Assembly: GCA_012520455.1 (NCBI GenBank)
Contig: JAAYOE010000186.1
Location: 1-60,295 of the forward strand
DNA: 60,295 nucleotides
Origin: Tissierellia bacterium
Lineage (GTDB): Bacteria; Bacillota; Clostridia; Tissierellales; Sedimentibacteraceae
Direction of reading: 5' to 3'
Of this stretch, positions 50,854 to 60,183 are shown piece by piece (within the stretch, counting starts at the first letter, position 1; every line of letters begins with the position of its first letter). The translations under genes were made by a program, and so were the position numbers. The notes under the pieces are model-generated. The model made no database searches and was not told the origin of the DNA. It was given only the letters and a program-made list of their open reading frames with translations.

Positions 50854-53181
50854 ATGATAAACAATTACATGATAGAAAGAAGAAACCTGCCCCTGATTCC
50901 CATAAGGGGGATTGGGATTTTCCCTAACACCGTATTGCATTTTGACATAGGAAGGGAAAAATCAATAAATGCATTGGAAGAGGCAATGCTTGAAGATTCG
51001 GACATTTTTTTGACCGTACAAAAAGTTGCGGATTTGGAATCCCCAAATGAAGGTGATTTTTATGAGATAGGCGTAATTTGTAAAATTAAGCAGATGATAA
51101 AAATGCCCGGAGACAATATAAGGGTCTTAGTGGAAGGGAAAAACAGGGCTAAAATTGTATCCATAACTCAAACCGACCCCTATTTTGAGGTTGTTTTGGA
51201 TGAATACATATATGATGACAGCCAGCCATGGGATGATAACTTAGAAGCTATGGTTCGCCTCACCCTTGGCAATTTTGAAGAATATGCTTTAATTTACGCA
51301 AAAATAGCCCCCGATGCAGTGATTTCATTAAAAGAAATAAGAAACCCCGATAAGCTTGCGGATGTGGTAGCTTCATATATTTATCTGAGAACCAATCAAA
51401 AGCAGTCTCTTTTGGAAATATTTGACCCCTACAAGAGACTGGAATCAATCAACAAATTATTAGCCAAGGAAATTAAAGTACTCCAGATAGAAAATGAAAT
51501 AAACGAATTGGTGAAAAAACAAGTCAGCGAATTTCAGAAGGACTATTATTTGAAGGAGCAGATGAGGGCCATTCAAAAAGAATTGGGAGAAGATGAAGGC
51601 ACTGACTATGAAGTTGAAGAATACCTTCAAAAAATAGCAAAAGCCCATATGCCTAAGGAGGTAAAAGAAAAGGCTGAAAAGGAGATCAACAAGCTTTTGA
51701 AGATATCTCCATCATCACCGGATGCAGGAGTCATAAGGACTTATGTTGACTGGCTTTTGGATTTACCCTGGGATAAGAAGACAAAGGATAATACGGATTT
51801 AAGGAAAGCAAGGGCAATACTTGCCGAAGACCATTACGGCCTGGAAGAAGTCAAAGAAAGAATATTGGAATATTTAGCCGTCAAACAAATAAAGAAGGAT
51901 ATGAAGGGTCCTATTTTATGCTTTGTGGGCCCGCCCGGTGTGGGAAAAACATCGATTGCAAAATCCATAGCCCGAGCCATGAACAGAAAATACGTCCGGA
52001 TTTCCCTGGGAGGAGTAAGGGACGAGGCAGAAATCAGGGGCCACAGGAGGACCTATATAGGGGCCATTCCCGGGAGAATTATATCATCCATTGCAAAAGT
52101 TAAAGTAAACAATCCCGTATTCTTGCTGGATGAAATAGATAAGCTCAACAGTGATTTTAAGGGAGACCCGGCTTCGGCATTATTGGAGGCTTTGGATCCT
52201 GAGCAAAACAATACCTTTACCGACCACTATATAGAAGCTCCCTTCAATCTGCAAAATGTTATGTTTATCACAACTGCAAATACGACCGCCACCATACCCG
52301 GCCCCCTTTTGGACAGGATGGAAGTCATTGAGATATCCGGTTACACAGATGTGGAAAAAAGACATATTGCAGAAAAATACCTGATAAAAAAACAGCTTTC
52401 CGAGCACGGTCTGAAAGCAAACCAGGTAAAGATTTCAACCAATGCTATAAATGAAATAATTGAAAGATATACGAGAGAATCGGGAGTAAGAAACTTAGAA
52501 AGAAACATCGGCAAATTGATAAGAAAAGCAGCAGTTCAAATCGCGGAAAAAAACAAAAAGTCCGTTACCATTAATAATACCAATATTAAAAAATATCTGG
52601 GCATCCCCAAATATGATTTCGATACGGCTTATGAAGAAGACCAGGTTGGAGTTGTTACAGGTCTTGCATGGACTCAGGTCGGTGGAGAGACCCTCTTCAT
52701 TGAAGTAAATACCATGAAGGGTGAGGGCAAACTTCAACTGACGGGGCAGCTGGGGGATGTGATGAAGGAATCGGCAATGGCTGCCTTGAGTTATATTAAA
52801 GCCAATGCTGAAAACTTCAACATTGATTACAAGATATTCAAGGGAACCGACATCCATGTCCATGTTCCCGAAGGGGCAATTCCAAAGGACGGACCTTCCG
52901 CAGGAATTACCATGGCTACAGCCATGATATCCGCTCTGACTAAGAAGGCTGTCAGAAAAGATGTGGCCATGACCGGAGAAATTACAATTACGGGTAGAGT
53001 TTTACCCATAGGGGGGGTCAAGGAAAAACTTTTGGCAGCCAGGAGGGCAGGAATTAAAAAAGTTGTCCTCTGCTCTAAAAACAAGGCAGATGTTTCAAAA
53101 ATCGACCCCAAAATAATCCGGTCCATGGAAATTGTATATGCGGACAAGATAGACGATGTGGTGAAAGAAGCCTTAAGATAA
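50854..53181 (+). CDS. lon: ATP-dependent protease Lon (LonA)
   Basis: Lon degrades misfolded and regulatory proteins. The protein has the N-terminal LON substrate domain ([19 protein letters not shown]), a helical linker, the AAA+ domain (Walker [10 protein letters not shown], Walker [10 protein letters not shown]) and the serine-lysine protease domain (catalytic Ser in [10 protein letters not shown], Lys in [13 protein letters not shown]). I prefer ATG 50854, which has GGAGAG at a good distance; an ATG at 50821 and a GTG at 50812 remain possible. Length is 775 residues. Confidence 0.96.
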   Translation: MINNYMIERRNLPLIPIRGIGIFPNTVLHFDIGREKSINALEEAMLEDSDIFLTVQKVADLESPNEGDFYEIGVICKIKQMIKMPGDNIRVLVEGKNRAKIVSITQTDPYFEVVLDEYIYDDSQPWDDNLEAMVRLTLGNFEEYALIYAKIAPDAVISLKEIRNPDKLADVVASYIYLRTNQKQSLLEIFDPYKRLESINKLLAKEIKVLQIENEINELVKKQVSEFQKDYYLKEQMRAIQKELGEDEGTDYEVEEYLQKIAKAHMPKEVKEKAEKEINKLLKISPSSPDAGVIRTYVDWLLDLPWDKKTKDNTDLRKARAILAEDHYGLEEVKERILEYLAVKQIKKDMKGPILCFVGPPGVGKTSIAKSIARAMNRKYVRISLGGVRDEAEIRGHRRTYIGAIPGRIISSIAKVKVNNPVFLLDEIDKLNSDFKGDPASALLEALDPEQNNTFTDHYIEAPFNLQNVMFITTANTTATIPGPLLDRMEVIEISGYTDVEKRHIAEKYLIKKQLSEHGLKANQVKISTNAINEIIERYTRESGVRNLERNIGKLIRKAAVQIAEKNKKSVTINNTNIKKYLGIPKYDFDTAYEEDQVGVVTGLAWTQVGGETLFIEVNTMKGEGKLQLTGQLGDVMKESAMAALSYIKANAENFNIDYKIFKGTDIHVHVPEGAIPKDGPSAGITMATAMISALTKKAVRKDVAMTGEITITGRVLPIGGVKEKLLAARRAGIKKVVLCSKNKADVSKIDPKIIRSMEIVYADKIDDVVKEALR

Positions 53182-53225
53182 ATTAACAGGATTTCATAAT
53201 GACCAATGAAGAGAAGGGAAGAGGA

Positions 53226-53819
53226 ATGATTATAAAGAAAGCTGAATTCTTGATTTCTGCGGTAAAAAAAGACCAGTATCCCGATACTGGCCTTCCTGAA
53301 ATAGCTTTTGCAGGCAAGTCAAATGTGGGCAAGTCATCGATGATAAATGCTTTGGTCAACAGGAGAAAGCTTGCAAGAACCAGTTCCCAGCCCGGAAAGA
53401 CCCAAACCTTGAATTTTTACAATATTAACGATGAATTCAACTTTGTGGATCTTCCGGGATACGGTTACGCAAAAGTATCAAAAGAAGAGCAGGCAAAATG
53501 GGCCGGTATGATTGATTCATACTTATACGGCAGAAAAGAGCTAAAGGAGGTCATCCTCTTGGTGGACATAAGGCATGAACCCGGCGAGAATGACCTCAGG
53601 ATGTATGAATGGATTAAAAGTTCCGGTTTCACCGGTTATATAATAGCCACCAAAGCAGATAAACTATCAAGGTCTCAACAGACTAAAAGCATAAATGTAA
53701 TTAAAAGAGCCATGAAGATAAAGGATGAGGGTTTAATATTTCCCTTTTCTTCAACTTCCAGGCAGGGAGTGGAAGAAGTGTGGAAATTGGTGGAAGGTAT
53801 GTTAAATCTGCAAGATTAG
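53226..53819 (+). CDS. engB: Ribosome-assembly GTPase EngB/YsxC
   Basis: EngB assists assembly of the 50S subunit. The 197-residue GTPase has G1 [10 protein letters not shown]3 [10 protein letters not shown] and G4 TKADK. The start is set at ATG 53226 (MIIKKAEF), which fits the family; an ATG at 53199 lies earlier and is less likely. It follows lon as in Bacillus (lon-ysxC). Confidence 0.97.
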   Translation: MIIKKAEFLISAVKKDQYPDTGLPEIAFAGKSNVGKSSMINALVNRRKLARTSSQPGKTQTLNFYNINDEFNFVDLPGYGYAKVSKEEQAKWAGMIDSYLYGRKELKEVILLVDIRHEPGENDLRMYEWIKSSGFTGYIIATKADKLSRSQQTKSINVIKRAMKIKDEGLIFPFSSTSRQGVEEVWKLVEGMLNLQD

Positions 53820-53923
53820 ACAAACCCCTGTCCGATATAGGAAAAACCTTAATATTATAATATATAACCGTGTTTAGCCGCATGAAAACAGGGTATATTA
53901 TAATTAGGGAGGAATGGGAGCTT

Positions 53924-54310
53924 ATGCATTTTGCAGTTGAAAGAAGAATTAACAGTGACCTGAAATGCGGTAAACAAACAATTGAAGAAATTCTTCAAAG
54001 TATAAAGGGAATTATTGACCCGGATACTTTTTTTAATACAAAGCTGATATTGTATGAATTGATGGTAAACAGCGTCATCCACGGCAATTGCGGGGACATG
54101 AACAAAATGGTAGATATAAAGGTTTACATTAATAAATCAAGGATCATAATCGAGGTCACCGACGAGGGCTCAGGTATTTGCTGCGATATAAAGGATTACG
54201 GAGAATATGACTACCTGGAATCCGGAAGAGGCCTGATGTTAGTGGAAGGCTTGTCGGATATGCTCAATATTGACGGAAATACCGTTACTTGCGTACAATA
54301 TTTAAAATAG
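53924..54310 (+). CDS. HATPase-type anti-sigma/regulatory kinase (RsbW/SpoIIAB-like)
   Basis: This 128-residue protein consists of one GHKL ATPase domain: N box ELMVNSVIHGN (45-55), G1 box DEGSG (80-84) and G2 box GRGLMLVEGL. Single-domain GHKL proteins act as anti-sigma factors or serine kinases. No anti-anti-sigma or sigma gene is next to it, so its partner is unknown. ATG 53924 is taken, with GGAG just upstream; an earlier in-frame ATG at 53870 gives a poor match. A terminator follows. Confidence 0.82.
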   Translation: MHFAVERRINSDLKCGKQTIEEILQSIKGIIDPDTFFNTKLILYELMVNSVIHGNCGDMNKMVDIKVYINKSRIIIEVTDEGSGICCDIKDYGEYDYLESGRGLMLVEGLSDMLNIDGNTVTCVQYLK

Positions 54311-54339
54311 TCATTTAAATATAATACTAAATTTGCTAT

Positions 54340-54366
54340 AATAAACACTACGGTGTTTATTTTTTT
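54340..54366 (+). terminator. Rho-independent terminator
   Basis: AATAAACAC (54340-54348), loop TACG and GTGTTTATT (54353-54361) form a perfect 9-bp stem, then a run of T. Confidence 0.9.
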
Positions 54367-54405
54367 GGGACCAACCTCCTTACTAAGGGAAAGCCCCTGT
54401 GGCAG

Positions 54406-54427
54406 GAGGAATGTCCCTGATTTGGAG
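54406..54427 (+). repeat. Dispersed repeat (GAGGAATGTCCC family), copy 3
   Basis: GAGGAATGTCCCTGATTTGG (54406-54425) is followed by AG. The TTTGGAG part forms the ribosome binding site of the helicase gene at 54433. Confidence 0.7.
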
Positions 54428-54432
54428 TCGCT

Positions 54433-56736
54433 ATGGACAAGATAAAGCTTTCAGTAAGGGAATTGGTTGAATTTGTATATAAAAGCGGGGATATCAGCGC
54501 AAGGAATTTAAGCCTTGACAGGGCTATGGAAGGCATCAGGGCTCACAAAATCCTCCAATCCCAAATGGGTGACGGCTACCGGAAGGAATTCTATCTGAAA
54601 AGTGAATTCATCTTTAAGGATATTATGTTTTTTATTGAAGGAAGGGCTGACGGAATCTTAACTCAAGATGATGAAGTCACAATTGATGAAATAAAGTCCA
54701 CTTATACCGATCTGGGCCTTATTGATGAAGAGTACAGGACTGCCAACATGGCACAGGCTAAATGCTATGCTTATATGTACGGATTGATGTATGATTTAAG
54801 TAAGCTTAGTGTTCAGGTCAGGTACTATAATCTTGATACCAAAGAAACAAAGACGATAAAGCAGGCATTTGGCCTTGAAGAACTAAAAACTTTTTTTTAC
54901 GGTCTTTTGGAAACTTACTTAGACTGGGCAGAAACAATCATCAGCCTTGGCAAGGAGAGAGACAGAACTATTGAGGAAGCTGCTTTTCCCTTTAAGGACT
55001 ACCGGAAGGGTCAAAGGGAGTTTTCGGTGGCAGTTTACAGGACCATCGAGGCAGGGAAAAAACTTTTTGCCCAGGCTCCCACGGGAGTGGGAAAGACGGT
55101 GTCTGTCTTGTTTCCTGCAATAAAATCCTTGCATGGAAAAAATTCAAAGATATTTTACCTGACGGCCAAGTCCACGACAAAGACCATAGCATTCAACACG
55201 GTGAAAATAATGCATGAAAAAGGGTTAAGGCTAAGGACTGCCGTCATTACCGCCAAGGACAAAATATGCTTTATGGAAGAAAGGAAGTGTGAGCCGGAAT
55301 ACTGCCCTTATGCCAAAGGTTATTACGATAAATTGAACATCCCCTTAAGGGAAACACTGAAGAATGACTGTTTATATGACCGGGAATTTATCGAAGATCT
55401 GGCGAAAAAGCATGAACTTTGCCCTTTCGAGCTAAGCCTTGATTTAGCCTATATGTCCGATATAGTCATATGTGATTACAATTATTATTTTGATCCCAGG
55501 GTTGGCTTACAGAGGGAGGATACCTTCAATAAGGATAAGGATATAGTCCTGATAGATGAAGCCCACAACCTGGAAGACCGGGCACGGGACATGTACTCTC
55601 CGGAAATCATCAAGGAAGTGTTTTATGAAGTCTATAAAAGGATGAAGACTGAGAAAAGCTTAAGGAAGGAATTATACAATATTAACAGGAAATTCATAGA
55701 TATTAGAAAGGGTATAGATAAGGCGCAAATTTTACAAGGACCTCCCGAAGAATTGATAAATGCTCTGCGAAAGTTCACGGTTAAGGCCGAAAAATATTTC
55801 AATGAGAATAAAGGCGAAAAAGTTCCGGAAGAGCTTACAGACATATATTTTCAGAGTGTATTTTTCATAAAAATATCGGAAATTGCCGATGATAATTTTT
55901 GTTATTATGCCGATAAAACCAATAATATAACGAGGGTGAAATTATTTTTGATTGACCCTTCCCAAATATTGAAGGAAATTCAAAAAAAGGCCCGGTCGTC
56001 AATTTTCTTTTCAGCAACCCTGACCCCCTTAAAATATTTCAGGTACATGTTAGGGGGAGATGAGGATGACCATATACTGAGGATAAGTTCACCTTTCAGG
56101 AGAGAAAACCTAAACCTGATGATAAGCTCGGATATATCCATGAAATATACCCTGCGGGATTCAAATATCGAAAAGGCCTGCGAATATATCAATACCTTGA
56201 TAACAGAAAGAAAAGGAAATTACTTAGTGTTTTTTCCCTCTTATCATTTTATGAACAAGGTTTATTCAACCTATGAAACCTTGTATGATACATCATCCAT
56301 CACCCTTCAATGCCGGGGAATAGAGGAAGATGACCAGAAAGAAATAACAGACAGGTTTGAAAATGAGCGCAATGTGGTGGTTTTCACAGTTGTCGGGGGT
56401 GTTTTTTCCGAAGGAATTGATTTACCCCTTGATAAATTAATAGGGGCGGTTATAATAGGAACCGGAATACCCCAGATTTCTTTTGAAAGGAATATAATAA
56501 AAGCCTTCTTTGATGATAAAATGAAAGCCGGTTATGATTTTGCATACAAGTATCCGGGTTTCAACAAGGTCCTCCAATCGGCAGGCAGGGTTATAAGGAC
56601 TGAAGAGGATAAGGGGACGGTTTTACTGATAGATTCAAGGTTTTGCCAACATACATACTTGAAGCTCTTTCCGGACCACTGGAAACATTACAAAAGAATT
56701 TATTCACCGGAAGAAATAAAAAATAATTTACACTGA
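54433..56736 (+). CDS. PD-(D/E)xK nuclease / Rad3-family helicase fusion
   Basis: The 767-residue protein joins an N-terminal nuclease fold with a DEAD_2 (XPD/DinG-like) helicase. The nuclease has RADG with D73, then IDEIKST with E86 and K88, and a Q/AQAKCYAYMY helix typical of Cas4/RecB-like nucleases. The helicase has Walker A APTGVGKT (215-222) and DEAH (375-378). Five cysteines (C279, C286, C291, C313, C330) lie where XPD-type helicases bind an Fe-S cluster. Motif VI is QSAGRVIRTEED. It should unwind and perhaps cut DNA during repair. The start has its ribosome binding site in a dispersed repeat. Confidence 0.9.
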   Translation: MDKIKLSVRELVEFVYKSGDISARNLSLDRAMEGIRAHKILQSQMGDGYRKEFYLKSEFIFKDIMFFIEGRADGILTQDDEVTIDEIKSTYTDLGLIDEEYRTANMAQAKCYAYMYGLMYDLSKLSVQVRYYNLDTKETKTIKQAFGLEELKTFFYGLLETYLDWAETIISLGKERDRTIEEAAFPFKDYRKGQREFSVAVYRTIEAGKKLFAQAPTGVGKTVSVLFPAIKSLHGKNSKIFYLTAKSTTKTIAFNTVKIMHEKGLRLRTAVITAKDKICFMEERKCEPEYCPYAKGYYDKLNIPLRETLKNDCLYDREFIEDLAKKHELCPFELSLDLAYMSDIVICDYNYYFDPRVGLQREDTFNKDKDIVLIDEAHNLEDRARDMYSPEIIKEVFYEVYKRMKTEKSLRKELYNINRKFIDIRKGIDKAQILQGPPEELINALRKFTVKAEKYFNENKGEKVPEELTDIYFQSVFFIKISEIADDNFCYYADKTNNITRVKLFLIDPSQILKEIQKKARSSIFFSATLTPLKYFRYMLGGDEDDHILRISSPFRRENLNLMISSDISMKYTLRDSNIEKACEYINTLITERKGNYLVFFPSYHFMNKVYSTYETLYDTSSITLQCRGIEEDDQKEITDRFENERNVVVFTVVGGVFSEGIDLPLDKLIGAVIIGTGIPQISFERNIIKAFFDDKMKAGYDFAYKYPGFNKVLQSAGRVIRTEEDKGTVLLIDSRFCQHTYLKLFPDHWKHYKRIYSPEEIKNNLH

Positions 56737-56748
56737 AAGGAAGACTGT

Positions 56749-57555
56749 ATGATAAAAATATTGTCCGAGAAAAATGTAAAGAATAATAGAATAATTACTA
56801 AAGAAGAAACAGAGATGTTAGCTGCTGATGCCAAGATTTATGAAGTAGTGAGAGTCATGGACGGCAAGCCTGTTTTTTTGAAAGAACATTTCGACAGAAT
56901 GAATGAAAGCATCCGATTAAGCAGGATAAAGGGCCGATTGGATTATGAAGAATTCAAGGATTCGATAGACTTGCTCATAAGAGAAAACCCTTATAGAAAT
57001 TTAAACATCAGAATCTCATATTTGTATGATGAAAAACCCCTTACCCTCTTTTATTTCATTGAAAGCTACTATCCTACAAGAGAAGAATTCCGCCGAGGGA
57101 TACATACCGTCACATTAAAAATGGAAAGGTCTAATCCCAATGCTAAGCTGTATCAAAAAGAACTTAGGGATGAAGTAACCAGGCTTATTAAAGAAAAAAA
57201 TGCTTTTGAAGCCCTCCTGGTAAATCATGACGGCACAATAAGCGAAGGAAGCAGGTCAAATATATTTTTTGTAAAGGGGAATAAGCTCATAACCCCGCCG
57301 GATTCTTCGGTTTTATTGGGAGTTACGAGGAGCAAGGTTATAAGCCTTTGTGAGGATAACGGAATCGAAATCGAAAAAAGAATCATAAGACTTGATGAGA
57401 TAGGAGGTTTCGACGGGGCCTTTATAACCGGAACGTCAAATGATGTCCTTCCTGTAAAAACCATTGATGACAGGGTCTATAATTCTCCGGATAATGATCT
57501 GGTAAAGAGGGTGTCTGAGCTTTATTTGGAAGAAGTTGCGAAAGAAATCCGATAA
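56749..57555 (+). CDS. Class IV PLP aminotransferase
   Basis: This 268-residue protein belongs to fold type IV (branched-chain aminotransferase, D-amino acid aminotransferase, aminodeoxychorismate lyase). It has the early EVVRVMDGKPVFLKEHFDRM, a likely PLP lysine at K133 or K137 in NAKLYQKELR, and EALLVNHDGTISEGSRSNIFFV. The exact reaction cannot be set; the short form is most like aminodeoxychorismate lyase or D-amino-acid transaminases. It lies 12 bases after the helicase gene. Confidence 0.88.
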   Translation: MIKILSEKNVKNNRIITKEETEMLAADAKIYEVVRVMDGKPVFLKEHFDRMNESIRLSRIKGRLDYEEFKDSIDLLIRENPYRNLNIRISYLYDEKPLTLFYFIESYYPTREEFRRGIHTVTLKMERSNPNAKLYQKELRDEVTRLIKEKNAFEALLVNHDGTISEGSRSNIFFVKGNKLITPPDSSVLLGVTRSKVISLCEDNGIEIEKRIIRLDEIGGFDGAFITGTSNDVLPVKTIDDRVYNSPDNDLVKRVSELYLEEVAKEIR

Positions 57556-57789
57556 AACACAAAAATGGCCTGGTGGCCATTGTTGTGAAGCATTAATATG
57601 CATAAAAGGGGTATTGGGAATATATTCGGTTATCGGGGGGGGATAACCACAATAATTATAGCAAACTAATATAGCATATGCAAGCTTTTTTTACAGATTT
57701 CGACATATAACCCTGCGAAAAACGATGGTATTTTATGCCAAATTCTGTAGTTTGAAAATAACAATAAAAATGGAAAGAGAGAGGCAGAT
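57556..57789 (+). other. Intergenic region with two hairpins before nifS
   Basis: The gap holds no gene. AATGGCC (57564-57570) and GGCCATT (57575-57581) form a 7-bp hairpin, but with no T tract. GGTTATC (57628-57634) and GATAACC (57642-57648) form a stem around a loop of seven G residues. No clear sigma-A promoter was found. Confidence 0.45.
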
Positions 57790-58938
57790 ATGCTGGTATA
57801 TTTGGATAACAGCGCAACAACAAAGGTAAGGGAGGAAGTGCTGAAAGAAATAATAGAGGCAAACGAAAACTATTACGGTAATCCATCTTCCCTGCACAGG
57901 ATGGGACTTATGGCAGAAAAGAAAATTGAAGAAGCCAGGAAGTCTTCAGCTAAATTAATAGGGGCAAGAGCCGAGGAAATTTATTTTACGGGAGGGGGAA
58001 CGGAGAGCAACAATATTGCAATATTCGGCCATCTGTCAAGCCTAAAAGAGGATGACAAGATTATTACCACAAAAATCGAGCATCCCTCAGTATACAATGT
58101 TTTTAAGCAATTTGAAGGCAAATGCACCGTCAAGTACCTCGATACGGATGAAAAGGGAAAAATAAATATTGATGACCTCCGGGACATGGTCGATGATAGG
58201 ACCCTTTTAGTATCCATAATGCATGTTAACAATGAAATAGGAGCAGTCCAAGATTTGAATGAAATAGCTGCCCTGATTAAGACTAAAAATAAAAATACCA
58301 GATTCCATGTGGACGGGGTTCAATCTTACGGTAAAATCAAGATAGATGTTCGCAAAACCCCCATTGATACCTTATCCTTCAGCAGCCATAAAATCCACGG
58401 TCCCAAGGGAGTTGGAGGATTGTACATCCGCAGCCCTTTAAAGATAGGTCCCTTGGTTTTCGGGGGAGGCCAGGAGAGGGGGATTAGGTCGGGAACCGAG
58501 AATACTTCGGGAATTATAGGGTTTGGCAAGGCCTGTGACCTCTTGTACGGCTCCTTTGACCGGGAAGTAAAGAAACTCCGGGACCTTAGAGACATCTATA
58601 TTAAGAGAATAGAAGAAGAGATTGAGGACATCAGGTTCAATAACACCAAGGAAGATGGGGCCCCCCACATTATAAACGTATCCTTTAAAAATGTGCCGGG
58701 AGAAGTCTTGGTTCATTATTTGGAGGGGAAGGATATTTATGTATCCACCGGGTCTGCATGTTCTTCCAAGGCAAGGGATAACAGGATATTGGAAGCCATC
58801 AGCCTTGAAAAGGAATACCGGCAAGGGGCAATCCGCATCAGCCTGGGTCATTTCAATACCTTCGATGAAGTTGAATATGTAATTGATAATATAAAAAAAG
58901 CTGTAAAAGATATAAGAAAGATAACAAAGAGAGGATAG
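57790..58938 (+). CDS. nifS: Cysteine desulfurase (NifS/IscS family)
   Basis: This PLP enzyme takes sulfur from cysteine. The 382-residue protein has DNSATTKV at the start, the PLP lysine K201 in SSHKIHGPKG, and the active cysteine C324 in STGSACSS. The next gene, thiI, starts 1 base after its stop, so this is the sulfur donor for tRNA thiolation in the pair (as in Bacillus nifZ-thiI). Confidence 0.97.
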   Translation: MLVYLDNSATTKVREEVLKEIIEANENYYGNPSSLHRMGLMAEKKIEEARKSSAKLIGARAEEIYFTGGGTESNNIAIFGHLSSLKEDDKIITTKIEHPSVYNVFKQFEGKCTVKYLDTDEKGKINIDDLRDMVDDRTLLVSIMHVNNEIGAVQDLNEIAALIKTKNKNTRFHVDGVQSYGKIKIDVRKTPIDTLSFSSHKIHGPKGVGGLYIRSPLKIGPLVFGGGQERGIRSGTENTSGIIGFGKACDLLYGSFDREVKKLRDLRDIYIKRIEEEIEDIRFNNTKEDGAPHIINVSFKNVPGEVLVHYLEGKDIYVSTGSACSSKARDNRILEAISLEKEYRQGAIRISLGHFNTFDEVEYVIDNIKKAVKDIRKITKRG

Positions 58939-58939
58939 T

Positions 58940-60100
58940 ATGTACAATATAGCTGCAGTAAGCTTTGGAGAATTATTTTTAAAAGGAAAAAACAGGGGGT
59001 CCTTTGAGCAAAGATTAATCGACCGGATTAAATACGCTCTGAAGGATTATAAAGATGTTTCCGTATACAAGGATTCCGGCAAGGTGTATGTGGAAACTCA
59101 ATATGAAGAGGATATGGACGAAATTCTTGAAAGGCTAAGAAAGATATTCGGCATATCCAATATCAGCCCTTCAGTTAAAACCAGCAAGGATGTAGATGTA
59201 GTCATCGAAAAAACCCTTGAATTGTTCGGCTGTCTTTTGGAAAAGAAGGATATAAAGACATTTAAAATAAAGACCAAGAGAACCGACAAGAGCTTCCCCA
59301 TAAAATCCATGGACTTCAATGCTTTGGTGGGGGGCAGAGTTTTGGAGAAGTTCAGGTCCGTAAAAGTTGATGTTCATGCTCCGGATGTGGAGATTTATAT
59401 TGATATTAAGAAGTCCTGTTACATATCCTCGGAAAGAATCAAAAGCCTTGGAGGCCTTCCGGTGGGCTCAAACGGAAGGGCCCTGCTTTTGTTGTCCGGC
59501 GGAATCGACAGTCCCGTGGCAGGTTACATGATTGCAAAAAGGGGGGTTGAAATAGATGCCCTTTACTTTCATACCTATCCTTTTACATCTGAAAGAGCTA
59601 ATGAAAAAGTCATTAAATTAAAGGAAAAACTTGAAGAATACTGCGGGAGAATAAAACTGTATTCAATCAATATGCTTGAAATACACAAGGCCATAAGGGA
59701 ATTCTGCAGGGAAGAGGAAACAACCATATTAGCCAGGCGGTTTATGATGAGGATTGCTGAAAAAATAGCCTTGGAAAACCAAATGGATATGCTGATTACC
59801 GGCGAAAGCTTGGGCCAGGTTGCCAGCCAGACCATGAAATCAATGGCTGTAATTGAGGATGCAATCAAAATGCCTGTCCTTAAACCCTTAGTCGGCTTGG
59901 ATAAATCTGAAATAATAGAAATTGCAAGAGAAATAGGCACCTATGAAACTTCAATCCTCCCCTATGATGACTGTTGCTCTGTTTTTGCGCCTGACCACCC
60001 CTTAATTAATCCTAAGCTTGAAAACATCAAAAAGTCTGAAAGCAATTTAAATGTGGGGGACCTGGTTGAAAAAGTTATGTCAACCTTAGAAATCATGTAA
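58940..60100 (+). CDS. thiI: tRNA 4-thiouridine synthase ThiI
   Basis: ThiI puts sulfur at U8 of tRNA and may help make the thiazole of thiamine. The 386-residue protein has an N-terminal ferredoxin-like domain, THUMP domain (about 60-165) and an ATP pyrophosphatase PP-loop SGGIDSP (186-192). The pair C-C in YDDCCSVFAP is near the C-terminus. No rhodanese domain is present, as in Gram-positives. It is adjacent to its sulfur donor nifS. Confidence 0.97.
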   Translation: MYNIAAVSFGELFLKGKNRGSFEQRLIDRIKYALKDYKDVSVYKDSGKVYVETQYEEDMDEILERLRKIFGISNISPSVKTSKDVDVVIEKTLELFGCLLEKKDIKTFKIKTKRTDKSFPIKSMDFNALVGGRVLEKFRSVKVDVHAPDVEIYIDIKKSCYISSERIKSLGGLPVGSNGRALLLLSGGIDSPVAGYMIAKRGVEIDALYFHTYPFTSERANEKVIKLKEKLEEYCGRIKLYSINMLEIHKAIREFCREEETTILARRFMMRIAEKIALENQMDMLITGESLGQVASQTMKSMAVIEDAIKMPVLKPLVGLDKSEIIEIAREIGTYETSILPYDDCCSVFAPDHPLINPKLENIKKSESNLNVGDLVEKVMSTLEIM

Positions 60101-60183
60101 ATAATAAAAAAATTGCAAGTATTAACCATCACAAATCTTTTCATCTGACATATATTAAACTATAAATAAAGAGAGGTGATTAT

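Noticed and set aside
56606-56622. GGGGACGG word in the helicase gene
   Set aside because: It encodes conserved helicase residues (KGTVLLIDSR) and lacks the rest of the repeat.
57564-57581. Hairpin after the class IV aminotransferase as a terminator
   Set aside because: The 7-bp stem is followed by TGTTGTGAAG, not by a T run, so it is not a convincing intrinsic terminator.
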